Made by a program: the position numbers and the translations under genes. The notes under the pieces are model-generated. The model had not been told where the DNA came from, did no database searches, and was given only the letters and a program-made list of their open reading frames with translations. Source: Spirogloea muscicola (taxonomy: Eukaryota > Streptophyta > Zygnematophyceae > Spirogloeales > Spirogloeaceae). From it: 33,318 nt of DNA. The DNA lies in NCBI GenBank assembly GCA_009602725.1, contig WELB01000220.1:194784-228101 (forward strand), written 5' to 3'. Positions 19,112 to 29,499 of the stretch are shown piece after piece; position 1 is the first letter of the stretch; the number at the start of each line of letters is the position of its first letter.

Positions 19112-19315
19112 GCTGCTGGCACAAGAGCTAGTCAATTGCCGTCCGGTATTCGAGCGTCAGCTAGCGACCTCTATGTGCTGACTCGTGGTTACTGAGCGGG
19201 TCAGCTTAGCAGCAGGTGACGTACATTTGTCCAATGTGCTTGCCTTTGTACTTGGCCACACATGGCCTCCCCATCTCTTAATATACACGCATTTCCTGCC
19301 TCATCGGGGTCTAAC
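19112..19315 (+). mobile_element. Family B' 3' end
   Basis: Last codons SDLYVLTRGY with TGA at 19193-19195, stem TGACTCG/CGGGTCA (19179-19185, 19197-19203; one T-G wobble), tail with GGCC-ACACAT-GGCC, matching 6895-7010 in inverse orientation. Confidence 0.7.
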
Positions 19316-19690
19316 AGTGCGAGTGCGGTGCCCGCCACGATGACCCTGCGGCGTTGGCGGCCCACATGCTCCGCTGCGCACACGGGGGCGAGCGGACAGG
19401 TTCGCACGACCTCCTGCGAGACGCCATGCAGGGTGTGTTCCTGGAGGCCGGCTACAAGGTGGCAGTGGAGAACTCCACGATAATGCCCATCCTGCGGGGC
19501 AACGATGGACAGCTTCACACCCGCCGCGCGGACCTCGTTGCCATCCCGCTCGGAGGAGGTCCGCGCATCATCGCTGATGTGGTAACTGCCGATTGCGTTG
19601 ATCGGCCAACCCCGCGAAGTCGGCGACGCTCGTCGGGCACGCGGTCGCTCTGGCGGTCGGAGTAAGGAGCGCAAGTACTCTGACCTTGGA

Positions 19691-19765
19691 ATAGAAGAAA
19701 GTGCTCGCCCATTGAGAATAGGGGCTGGAACAACCAGCCCGAAAAAGAATGAACAGAGTACGAGA
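19691..19765 (-). mobile_element. Family A tail inserted in family C ORF
   Basis: Minus-strand tail with hairpin 19722-19740 and end motif AAGAAAGTGCTCGCCC on the plus strand. Only a short GACC/ACC repeat is visible at the borders. Confidence 0.7.
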
Positions 19766-19915
19766 CCACCCTCCAGGCGATGCCTTCGCGGCACTGGCCA
19801 TTGACGTGCACGGGGCCTTTGGCAGTGGCTGGTTGGATCTCCTCCAGCGGCTTGCCCGGGAGGCCATCAAACGGCGGCAGGGTTCGCCAGGCTTCAATGC
19901 TGCAGGCTCCCTCTC

Positions 19916-20024
19916 CGTGGTTATTGAGCGGGTCAATCTGCTGTAGGTTATGTAGATTTTCAGATGTGCTTGCCTTTGTACCTGGCCATTTGGCCTACAT
20001 TTCTTTCTAATACACGATCTTTTG
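19916..20024 (+). mobile_element. Family B tail inserted in family C ORF
   Basis: Begins within the stop-codon stem (CGTGGTTATTGAG) and ends after TAATACACGATCTTTTG. CCTCTC flanks it at 19910-19915 and 20025-20030. Removing it restores the reading AGSLSQVFRMRL. Confidence 0.8.
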
Positions 20025-20379
20025 CCTCTCGCAGGTCTTTAGGATGAGGCTGGCGGTCTCGCTACAGCGCTCTTTGGCTTTCTGGGCTCAGGTATATCGG
20101 ATGCGCCTCTCTGTATCCCTGCAGCGGTCCATGGCCCACGCTCTGCATCTGCGAGCTGGCCGTGCTCTCGCTGCGGGCTCTGGCTTTCGTCAGGGTGATA
20201 GCTTCCCGGCAGCTAGTCTGTCGGATCTGAGGCTCCTCACTCATACTTATAGAGTGATCCATCCTCCCCCTGTTTTACCATTGCATCCTCAGGCCCCTTT
20301 GTAGCTGCTCACCGCTCTTAGGCCCCTCTGAACCTTTGTGAATTCTTTTTGGGCTGGCTTTTCGCAGCCCTTGCCCCCA

Positions 20380-20500
20380 TTGCCACGCGCGGGCTGTGCT
20401 GTGGCTGCTGCTTCCGGGTCTCGGCAGAGTGCCACTTCTCCTGCTCCGAGTTACTCTGATCTGCTGTTGCTCACACGTGGATACTGAGCAGCCATCTGCA
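20380..20500 (+). pseudogene. Family F C-terminal fragment
   Basis: Reads AVAAASGSRQSATSPAPSYSDLLLLTRGY with TGA at 20485-20487. Stem GTTGCTC/GAGCAGC (20466-20472, 20486-20492) with one wobble. Relative of 13800-13900 (-). Confidence 0.6.
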
Positions 20501-20529
20501 TCTGCACCGTCTTGCACTTTTTCAGCACC

Positions 20530-20840
20530 TCTTTCTTCGGCTTTGAACATTGTCCATTCTTTTTGGGTTGGCTTTGCCAGCGCCAGTAAATCCTCAATGG
20601 GCGAGCCCTTTCAATTTGAACAAAGAACGAGAAGGGGGCCAGAGGAAGCCAGAGGAAGCGCTAAGAAACCAAAGCACACAAAGAAAGAAAGCAGCTACAA
20701 ATTACTCAGTAACCCCTGCTAAGCAGCCGCAAATCAGAGAGTTCATTCTTTTTTGGGCTGGCTTGTCCAGCCCCTATCCTCAATGGGCGAGCCCTTTCTT
20801 CTTTCAATTTGCCAGCCCCTCTTCTCATTAAGCGAGCACC
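20530..20840. mobile_element. Head-to-head and tail-to-tail family A tails
   Basis: A plus-strand tail (20545-20630), a minus-strand tail with the stop-codon region (about 20635-20740) and another plus-strand tail (hairpin 20755-20773) are packed without spacers. Confidence 0.65.
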
Positions 20841-20851
20841 TTCCTTCCTTC

Positions 20852-21069
20852 GGCAGAGCCCTCGCTGCTGCCTCTGGCTCTGGCCAGGGGACCCACTTCC
20901 AGGAGCCCAGCATCTCTGATCTGCGGCTGCTTAGCAGGGGTTACTGAGTGTCTCGTAGCAGCTTTGTTTCTGTTACTTAGCGCTTCCCCTGGCCCCCTTC
21001 TCGTACTCTGTTCATTCTTTTTCGGGCTGGTTGTTCCAGCCCCTATTCTCAATGGGCGAGCACTTTCTT
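20852..21069 (+). mobile_element. Family A tail, 218-bp insertion with 13-bp target duplication
   Basis: From GGCAGAGCCCTCG to GGGCGAGCACTTTCTT, containing the last ORF codons and hairpin 21024-21042. It is bounded by CCTTCCTTCCTTC at 20839-20851 and 21070-21082. The repeat is simple, so its exact length is uncertain. Confidence 0.8.
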
Positions 21070-21084
21070 CCTTCCTTCCTTCTG

Positions 21085-21430
21085 CTCGCCCCTAGAGAAG
21101 AAGGGCTGGCAAAGCCAGCCCAAAAAGAATGGACAATGTCCAAAGCCAAAGCAAGAGGTGCCGAAAAAGAAGAAAGAAAAAGTGCGCTGCACCTTCGTGC
21201 CGGGAGAGCCCTCGCTGCTGCCTCTGGCTCTGTCCAGGGGACCCACTTCCAGGACCCTAGCCTCTCTGATTTGCGGCTGCTTAGCAGGGGTTACTGAGTA
21301 ATTTGTAGCTGCTTTCTTTCTTTGTGTGCTTTGGTTTCTTAGCGCTTCCTCTGGCTTCCTCTGGCCCCCTTCTCGTTCTTTGTTCATTCAAAGAAAAAGG
21401 ACTTCACTTTAAACACTTGGACCTTGTCCA
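21085..21430. mobile_element. Further family A tails in both orientations
   Basis: A minus-strand tail (hairpin GGGCTGG/CCAGCCC at 21103-21121) is followed by a plus-strand copy from ALHLRAGRALAAASG to SRGY and TGA at 21295-21297, with a decayed 3' UTR. Confidence 0.6.
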
Positions 21431-21671
21431 TTGTTTTCGAGCTGGCCCTCACCTCGCCTCGCCCTCAACAGCCCTCGCCTCCTTTTGCTCTTCGGAAGAG
21501 CCACTTCCATGTGTTCCAATATCAGTAGCCGCATTCCACCGTCCGTCGTTGCCGGCCTCGGCAGTCGCGCGGCGGCGGCGTTCATGGCTGCGGCGCCGCC
21601 GCGGCCGTGCGGCGGCGCCGTCGGGCGGGCCTGCGGCCGGTGAAGCAGCCGCGGCGACGGCCGCGGCAATA

Positions 21672-24657
21672 ATGCGGATGGCGCTGGCGCTGGCAGCGCT
21701 GGCCGCCGTGTTCCTGGCCGGCTGGGCCCTTGGAGGCCTCCTCCACGGCGGCGGCGGCGGCGGCGGCGCCCGGGCTGGGCGGCTCGTTGGCGGCAGCGGC
21801 GGCGGCGCCGCTGCGAGCGTGGATCCGCAGCGGCGGCAGCCGCAGCTCCGTCGGGAGCTGGTGGAGCGGCTGACGACCGATCGCGGCGGCGTCACAGGCA
21901 CGCCGAACCCCAATCACCACTGGGCCAAGGTGTGCCCGGCGCCGCTCCTCTTCCTCCCCCTCCACCGTTTTCCCAAATCTCTGTCTTTTCACCTCCGTCC
22001 TCCTTCTCACCCTCTACCTCATGTCTGTGTCACTCGCTTTCGCTACACATGAAAGGAAAATGGAACACTTTGAGGAGCCCAATTGTGTATGTAAGATTTG
22101 CGTGGGAGACTAATGGATTGCTCTACAGAGGGGGTCTCTCACCTCCTCTTGCTCCCGCTCGGTCAAAGTCCCACCCCCTGGTACGCTTCATCTCAGGTTT
22201 TCGAGAAAGAGGGGTCCCCCGTCTTTGGCCGCACCCACTGGCGCTCTGACCGCCGCTACGAGCGCTACGCATTCACGCGCATCGACGGCTCGCGCGTGCA
22301 TTCCACTCCTGACCTCGCGCACGTGAGCACCCCCCGCACCACCACAAGACCTTTCCGCGTCCATGAGGCAGCTCCTGTGCCCACTTGGCTCTATTGCCAC
22401 CATCAGTTGTTCAGCTAGCAACTCACTTCCCCGTTACACCGGTGTCAGCTACTGCAGCAACCACCAGAGTGACCACCGCTGCCAAGGTGGACTCAGAGCA
22501 CTGGCTGCAGTCTGTCCTGGATGCTCATCTGCCACATGCTGCAGTGGTGATGGGTGCCAATGAGGTGGCAGCTGCTGGCGAACAAGCGCGTGGCGCTGCT
22601 AGGGGACTCGCTATCAGACCAGGTGTACACGATGTTCCTCATCTCGCTCCAAAAGGCGGGTTATGAGGAATACATCACCCAGCTCGGGCGCATGTGCGTC
22701 TGCACCCCCCCCTTTTGGCCGCCCTTCTCTACTCTCCTGATCCTCATGTTTTCCGTCAATATCTCATTCCTCTTCCCCTCCCGTTGCCCCACTGGCCTCT
22801 CTTATCTCCCATTCACATATCCTCCAATCACCTCTCTCACTTTACTCACCTACTGCCTTAGTCCAGCTCGCACCCTGCAAGCACAGGTACTCGTGCAATG
22901 GCACCATGCATGACACGGCGGAGGAAACACTGCGCAAGTTCTGGCCGCTCGACCTGAGTCATAGTGATGAGGTTATCAATTGGCACGATCGCAATTGCGA
23001 CACGTGGATCCAGACATCCCTCATTGGTGGGCCATTCAATATCACGTGGAAGTACTGGCGCAGTGAGCCAAGCGCCCCCCTTCTCCCTTCCGTCCCCCTC
23101 TCCTCCCCTGCCCCACACGCCCCTTCTTCCAATTCCTTGCCTGTTGGCCCAAAGCTGAAGAACCCAAAGGTGCAGCATCAGCTCCAATGTATCTCTTTCA
23201 GTAGTGTAGTCTCTTGATGTTGATCACTTGTAGCTGCGCTCTGCCGCAGCATACAAGCTGCCAACAAAGGAGGGAATAAAGAACACGAAATACCTTCTGT
23301 GGCCGGGCGTTCTGGACTACCTGTTTGAGAATTCGGACATCGTGAGAATCCTTCGCTGCCCGGATGCCCCTCTAGCATCAAGCGGTCCTTTATATGATTT
23401 CTGAGCTCAACCTTATGTCAGATGCAATTCATCTTACTGTTGTTGCAGGTCATATATGTATTGACTGTAAGACCAAGATTATGGTCCAAATACCAGTATT
23501 GTATGAGGCATTTCCCAAGCTGAGACGATGTGTGTCTGCTCCTTGATAATCTGAAGCCTTCCACCCTCAGGTTGGCCAGCATATGCACGAATTCTCTTCA
23601 TTGATGAAGAGTATGCCATTGCGCGCACTCACTTCCAATGTGCAGGTAGTTGTCAACCTGGGAGCACATTACGGCGAAGCAGACCAGGAGGAGCTAGCAC
23701 TTCACTACGAGCAGCTGGCTGTGCGCATGGAGGCTTTCAACAGGCGGCCGGGCCGCCTGGCCTTCTTCCGCCAAACACTCACGCAACATTTTTATTCAAC
23801 AGATGGCACAGGACGGTACAGGGGGATAAAGGGCCACGTGCCCAATGAGTTGACCAACTGCCACGCTGCGCCCAATGTCTTCTGGCAGGTTTGTTGCTCA
23901 ATGCACTGCTGCTACACCAGCGGCCAGTTTATGGTCAATACTTGGAGCTGGAACCCTGAGTCGGACCCCAGAAGCCTAATCTGTACAAGCCTAATGTCGA
24001 GAGGAGCACGCCCTTGTTGAACATTGAAATGTCTGGCCCCACAAGCTCTCTGGTCAATCCTGCAGGCGTAGCGTCGCTGCACTGTGGCCTGTCAATACTG
24101 TCACTTGCAGCAACATTTGCAGACCAGCGAGTGCCTTGTGCTTTGCCTGCTTATCAGATTAGACAAGCTTCAAAGCTGGCGGAATCAGTCAAGGTCAGAG
24201 ATGCAGACAAATATTGAGCGTCTAGGAGTGCAGATCAGGATTAGGGCCCAGCATTCAGGTGATTAGCTTTAAGGGGTCAGTTGTAGCATGTAGAGTGTGA
24301 ATCGTAGCATTGGCTTCTCAGAGGCTGCCTTTGTAGTCACAAACACAGCAGCTTGGTTCTGATTGCGGCTTGCATGGGCATGGACAGCTGTTCCGGCATC
24401 GGCTGATGGCGGCGGCGGCAGAGCTACGCGGCATTCGCATTCAGCCCGCATTGCTGGAGATGAACATGCCCAATTTCCACTTTCTGTTCGAATTGAAGTT
24501 GATTAGGCGCGACTGCACACATTTTGCGTACATTGTCGCCAGGTGGGCACCCGTATTTGACACCATGTACCGTACTGCTGTTGAGGGCATGTGCGCCAAG
24601 GGCATGGCGCCTGAAAGAGCATGTCCCAAGCCTCTTAGTGGTGGCGTCGTTGAGTGA
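21672..24657 (+). CDS. PC-esterase-like (TBL/SGNH fold) type II membrane protein
   Basis: A seven-exon model with every phase consistent: 21672-21929, 22197-22322, 22572-22693, 22887-23062, 23250-23341, 23646-23888, 24388-24657 (428 residues). The N-terminus has a hydrophobic anchor (MALALAALAAVFLAGWALGG) followed by a Gly-rich linker, typical of Golgi type II proteins. Exon 3 carries the nucleophile block VALLGDSLSDQ (Ser of GDS). Exon 6 starts VVVNLGAHYG. Exon 7 carries RRDCTHF, fitting the Asp-x-x-His of the PC-esterase/TBL family, whose plant members O-acetylate wall polysaccharides. The usual WCLPG after DCxH is missing, and the N-terminal Cys-rich TBL domain is not obvious, so a divergent subfamily is likely. 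Sequons NGT and NIT are present. The borders of exons 2 and 3 are the least certain. Confidence 0.65.
21750..21830 (+). repeat. GGC trinucleotide tract within exon 1
   Basis: Encodes the Gly-rich linker after the membrane anchor. It is likely to be length-variable. Confidence 0.7.
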
Positions 24658-24659
24658 GC

Positions 24660-25019
24660 AGCCGCCAGAGTCGCACTGCCATGCACGCACCAGTCGCCTT
24701 GACCTGGTACTGTGCTGACTTGCTGTCGAAGCTGGCAAAGTAGGAATTCTGCCCCAAAGTCCCTGCTGCAGACAGGTGCACATTGCACCTCTGGCATTCC
24801 TACTTAGCAAACCAGCAGGCACTACCCGTAAGGGAGATTATAAGACTTTTTGCTGGTTCCAAGCTCTAGCAAGTGCTCCAGCAATTATCAGGAGGAGCAT
24901 TCAAGACTCTGAGCCTCGCTTCAATTCAAGAAGCACCTAGTCTCTTACTACTGCACCGTGAAGGACATCAGCAGTCCAGTGGTCAACCGCCTTTGATGCC
25001 AGTGCCTCAGTGTGTCTGT
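24660..25019. other. Intergenic between convergent genes
   Basis: Probably holds the 3' ends of the PC-esterase-like gene (+) and the acidic-protein gene (-). No further coding signal. Confidence 0.4.
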
Positions 25020-25644
25020 CTATGTCCTCAGTGCCTTTTGAGTGTGGCGCTTCTCCTCGCTGAGGAGGTCGGCCAACGCCTCCTCTTCATCCTGAGATGC
25101 AAAGATCAGGAGTTAGCATGAGACTAGATGTATCACTAAGTACAACATGTGAAACATCACATCTACACATTGACCATACAGTGACTCAGGGAGAGGAACA
25201 TGCGAAAAGGTGTGATCTGCAGATTGATCCACGCACTACCAGACAAGGGCCTGCCAACCTTGCGCTTTGGATCAGATAGTGCGAGTTACTCACAACGAGC
25301 TCTTGGAAATCATTTTCCTCCTCAATCGCAGAGATCACTGCCTCGTTTTCCAGCAGTTCCTTGAGAATGCATACATTTGCAAGTCAGGCGAAAGGTCAGG
25401 CGAAAGAAGCAGGTGCTGCTCAAGTATTGGTTGAGCATAGCCTGCCAGGCATCCACAATGCACAGGTCAGGTAACGGGCTTGTACCCACAATCAAACGCC
25501 ACAATTAAGCAAAACAAGTTCTTCTCAAAAGGCATGGCTGTGCATGGACGGACATGCTTGATGCTCGATGTAAGTAGTATCTAGGACACAAACTAGTATT
25601 CATTATACCTCGTCCGCCAGCCCTATCTCCCCTGTATCAACATC
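25020..25644 (-). CDS. Unrecognised acidic protein, last three exons
   Basis: Minus-strand exons 25609-25644, 25294-25359 and 25020-25091 (stop TAG 25020-25022). All are phase 0, preceded by CAG or AAG acceptors and followed by GTATAA or GTGAGT donors. Joined, they encode 57 residues rich in Glu, Asp and Leu, for example LLENEAVISAIEEENDFQEL and DEEEALADLLSEEKRHTQK, likely helical or coiled coil. Three short exons, each open in the same phase and similar in composition, argue for a real gene. Upstream exons must lie beyond 25644 but I could not identify them. The family is unknown. Confidence 0.45.
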
Positions 25645-27150
25645 CTGGCAGAAAAGAAGGTGGACAAGCCAGTAGTGTGAGGCCTACTCAAGCTAGGCCC
25701 CCCGGGCCCCCACTTTCACGTCGAGAATAATTACTGACAAGCTTCGGTCTAGGCAGTTGACCGGGTAAGAGAAGCACAAGGAGCAAGGAGGACACATTGA
25801 AGTAGCTAAGACTTTAAGGAGTGGGAAATGTGGCTGTTTATGTGACCCTTATAGGCCACGGTCAGTCCTTGCTAGTTGAGTTCGATGTGTTCAAAGATAA
25901 TTTCTGATTGCACATCCAAAACATTCATTACACGATCGTGTAATGACAAGGAGCAGGCACTTGCTGCAATTCAGTAGGTCATGTAAGCACAGTCAGGCGA
26001 ACGGCTGGGTATGAGACTTGCAGGAAGACTACTGCTCTGTTTGGCAGCTTGCAATTGCACATACCCTCTGGACAACAAACATAACAGGGTTGAACGGGGT
26101 GAAGATGAGGTACTCTCTCCCCTTCTGACTCCACATCAACATATGAAGTCGTACATGTTACGGAAGTGTTGTGTCAATCTCTATTCTGAAGAGGGTGTCT
26201 GGGCCCCAGGCCTACTTGGACGAGGACACAGCAACAAGCATAAGCAAAACAGGAGGTGCAACGGCGTTGACTTATGTCGGGTATGTCAGGTTGACTTCGG
26301 TGATTGGCAGCATGTCGAGGGACTTGAAACAAGCCTGTGATTTGAAAGCTCAAGAACATGAGTCTTGATATCAGGAGCACACCACTTGGAACCTGCATAT
26401 CTCCACTCCCTCTGTCAACGAGCCTCCCAAGGACATTCCAAGCTCTGCAGTAATTGCGAGGTTGTACAGGAGGTCACAAAACCTATTAAGACTGTCTCTT
26501 TATCAGCAGAACTTTGATGGGATGAGCCGTAAACAACAATCTATGTGCACTTTTGTCTGCCTTGCCAATACAGTTGCTGCTTGCAGGAGCAGTAGAATTG
26601 TGGATGACAAAGAGAGGCCCTTGGAAATGATGTAGTGGAACAACGTTCGCACTTGGCCTTCTTGAATACTCGGACTTGCACATACACGGCTGCATATAAT
26701 GTCTTTAACACATGCTCAACATTGGCATGATCGGCTTCATGAGTTGCTCCTGCTGGACCTACAACCTTTTCCTCAACACCTTATGACATCCTCATGACAA
26801 ACCCCATGCCCTCAGCACATGACATGTTTTGACCCTGTACTCTGGACCTCATTTTGAGTCTAGAGACTGACCTGTTTGTAGGTCGGTTACATTGTCAGGA
26901 GAGTAGCAAAGTGCTCCCCTTGCCGTCAGGCAAAAGCTGCACCAACGCACAGAGACAAGTCATGAGGAAGCCAAGGTGCAGGTGATATGACATGCAGGCT
27001 CATAGACTTGACCTCAAGTCTTGACAGTGAACCTCCGTATCAGCACGCCCCATCTGACGTGCTCGACAGGCACTGCCACTTGAAGTAACACTACATGCAC
27101 GTGGCTTCAATCTGACTATAACAGGGGGTGCATTCTCTGTGCTTCTTTCA
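25645..27150. other. No clear gene
   Basis: May contain introns and upstream exons of the acidic-protein gene. A plus-strand open stretch at 26171-26368 is not recognisable. The only strong structure is the palindrome at 25926. Confidence 0.35.
25926..25945. repeat. Perfect 20-bp palindrome
   Basis: CATTACACGATCGTGTAATG is exactly self-complementary with no spacer. Confidence 0.9.
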
Positions 27151-28720
27151 TCACGCAAGTAAATAGTCAATCAGCTCCTCCAGATGTGCCAAAGGCCCTG
27201 CACTTACCCAGTGTGGAGGAGGTGCATACTTTTCTTGGCCATTGCGTAGGCAGCACCTGGGAGGACTCCTTTGAGCTCCTCGTCTCCAAGCTGGAAACAG
27301 CATTGGCGGCTCGAAGTGATCCCATCTCAGCACGCAGACATGCAACGACTCTGAGCGGCACTGATTGTTCTTCGGTGCAGCGTGAGATGACATATGAGAC
27401 TGAAGGCTGACCACAACACACCTCAGTGGCCACATTTTCGCCACCCTCAATAGCAAATATCTGCAGCGGCCTTCACAGGAAGACTGGCACAGCGTCATCG
27501 ACTGAGAACTGTCCTTGAAGCATAGGCTAGATGGCCAACAGGAGGCTCCGCCTGCCTTCCCAGCTGACTTGCCAGCTTTTATTCGTGACGACGAGTAGAG
27601 TAGATGTAAGTGACAGTGCAGACACCTCACATATTGACAGTCCGCTTTGGCAACTTCCAGTCCTCACAAGCAGCAAGTCGACAGAAGTCCAGAGATTATG
27701 CTGTTGACATCCCAGCACTGACCTCATGCCAGATCTATGAAAGTCCATTGCGTGTGCAACAAGGGGTCAAGATTGTTTCTATCAAGTGCGTGATAACTCA
27801 TGTGCAGACAAGTCGAAGTCATGAAGTGGGCGCCTACACGTCAAGGGGCAGAACGAGCAGGAGTTGTACGCCGCTGCTGGAGGCAAAAGAACGCCTGACG
27901 ACACACTCTAGGGGCCAGCCTGTCGCTGGATCAACCTGCAGTTGGAGAGGAGCAGGAGGAGCACTTAATCGAACCTTCAAGAGCCGTCAACCGGTTCATT
28001 GCCATCCACTTCTGCAGGCTCTGAGGCATTTGAATTTAAGGTGTACAAATCCCTAGACCCAGGTAATGACCGTCATAACTGGGGCGCTTTCTGAGAAGCT
28101 CAGTCTCGGCTCATGGTGATGGAAACCATGACAAGCGGGCGGGCTAGCTCACCAGAGTCACGACCCTCTTCTCAGCAGGCGCGACGAGGACAACCTCCCC
28201 TGCACTGTCCAGGATGAAGCCTGCCGGCGGGGCTGGGAGGAGCAGCTGAGCAAGGCTTTGGCCCTGAGGCGAAGGGCAGTTTGACAAGCTTGGCGCTGCA
28301 ATTAGTGGTCATTCAGCATCAACAACAACAACAGAGCATGGCTTTAGGAGAGAGGGAGGCAACAAGGCTAGCGAACATTTGAGTCTCCGGAGTCCAATTG
28401 ATTCAGGTGTTCAGTCATCTCTGTCGGAGACAGGGCCTTCCATAAGACCGCCATAAGCTGCAGCTATCAGCACCCTCACCGCATCCGCGTCCCAGTCCTT
28501 GACCGCGCGTGCCCACAGGTCACCAGTATGTGCCTCGCCCAGTCTGGCCGCCCCTCTCAACCTGACCGCCCTGGCCCCACCTTGTCCTTGTTGAGCCCTG
28601 CAAACGACAGCTCTTGAGAGAAGCAGGTCACACAGAGGCGCTTCTCACCTGCCCTCGAGGTTTGGCATGTGGACTTCAACACCATGTGGGTAGCAACCCG
28701 CAAAGGTTGCGCACTTGCAG
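27151..28720. other. Anonymous sequence, possible exon
   Basis: A plus-strand open stretch at about 27190-27410 includes VEEVHTFLGHCVGSTWEDSFELLVSKLETALAA written here only in part (VEEVHTFLGHCV, FELLVSKLETALAA). It looks protein-like, but no flanking exon can be tied to it. The rest shows no recognised feature. Confidence 0.25.
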
Positions 28721-28721
28721 A

Positions 28722-28761
28722 TCAGGGTCGACGGTCGACGGTCAGGGTCGACGGTCAGGGT
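28722..28761. repeat. Short tandem repeat of GGTCGAC/GGTCAGG units
   Basis: About 40 bp built from CAGGGTCGACGGT-type units, with three GTCGAC words. Confidence 0.75.
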
Positions 28762-28769
28762 GTGTCCAA

Positions 28770-29440
28770 CGAGTCGGTCAGGACTTGCCACAGTGGGAAG
28801 GTGCCGTCTGATACCCTCACCATACAGCAGCCACCAATGCTTAACTATGGGGGAGGAGGTTCTGATCAGTTTGCCAGACATATCTGGGCATGCCTTCCAG
28901 AGACCTCAGTCCTAAAGCTAAGTGTGTGTGGGTGACAACAACGTCGGCGTCGGGGCAGCTCGCACCTTCTCAGAAGGTAGAAGGTGCAGCCAGCGGCAGG
29001 AGGAGACCCCTTGCGTCGGCCTCGCACACCCAAAGGCCGAGTACGGCTGCCACCTCCTCTTGCAGAGTTGCAGCGAGCCTGCCGACGAGCGGCCACAGAG
29101 ATGTGAACGTGCGTGGTTGTGGACGTTGACCATCTTGAGGTCCATCTCCGCGGCCCGCCTGAGCTTGTAGCGCGGTCGGGCTCAGAACGTCCAGCGGTTT
29201 CGCTGTACAAGGTGGCGGTCGCAGGCCACGCCGCGGTGCGGCCAGTGGCGAGGTGCACGCAAGCCGCAGACGGCGGCGCCCAAATGCAAGCCGGCATTGA
29301 TGGCGGCTCCCGCAGCAGCACGAGCAGTCTAGAGCTTGCAGACACACGGGCGCAGGCACAGAGAGCCAGCTGCAGCTGCAGAGACACGGCACAATCACTG
29401 GGTGTGTACATTCCAGGGCTCTTTACGTCCGCATCGATAG
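28770..29440. other. GC-rich stretch, no gene recognised
   Basis: Overlapping long ORFs on both strands are low-complexity and mutually shadowing, so none is supported. Confidence 0.35.
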
Positions 29441-29444
29441 CATT

Positions 29445-29480
29445 CTTGCTGCTAGTCGAATAGCAGCGACTAGCAGCAAG
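29445..29480. repeat. 14-bp perfect inverted repeat, 8-bp spacer
   Basis: Arms CTTGCTGCTAGTCG (29445-29458) and CGACTAGCAGCAAG (29467-29480). Confidence 0.85.
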
Positions 29481-29499
29481 CAAGGCACAACGTTCAAAT

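Larger units (their letters stand above)
19340..20395 (+). pseudogene. Family C RLE retroelement carrying two nested tail insertions
   Basis: Finger end HMLRCAHGGERTGSHDLLRDAM; RLE core TRRADLVAIPLGGGPRIIADVVTAD, then a frameshift; a minus-strand family A tail (about 19691-19765) between KYSD and HPPGDAFAALAIDVHG; a family B tail (19916-20024) splitting AGSLS/QVFRMRL; an internal repeat of the RMRL-SLQRS block; and LRLLTHTY, where the stop TGA has become AGA (20237-20260). The tail has hairpin GGGCTG/CAGCCC (20351-20370). Confidence 0.75.

Noticed and set aside
18009-19181. Long ORFs crossing the N run
   Set aside because: The middle is undetermined bases; only the parts outside the gap are meaningful.
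28722-28761. Possible CRISPR-like array
   Set aside because: Units are contiguous without unique spacers; it is a simple tandem repeat in a eukaryotic context.
28866-29483. 205-residue minus-strand ORF
   Set aside because: Low complexity, no motif, overlapped by equally open frames on the other strand.
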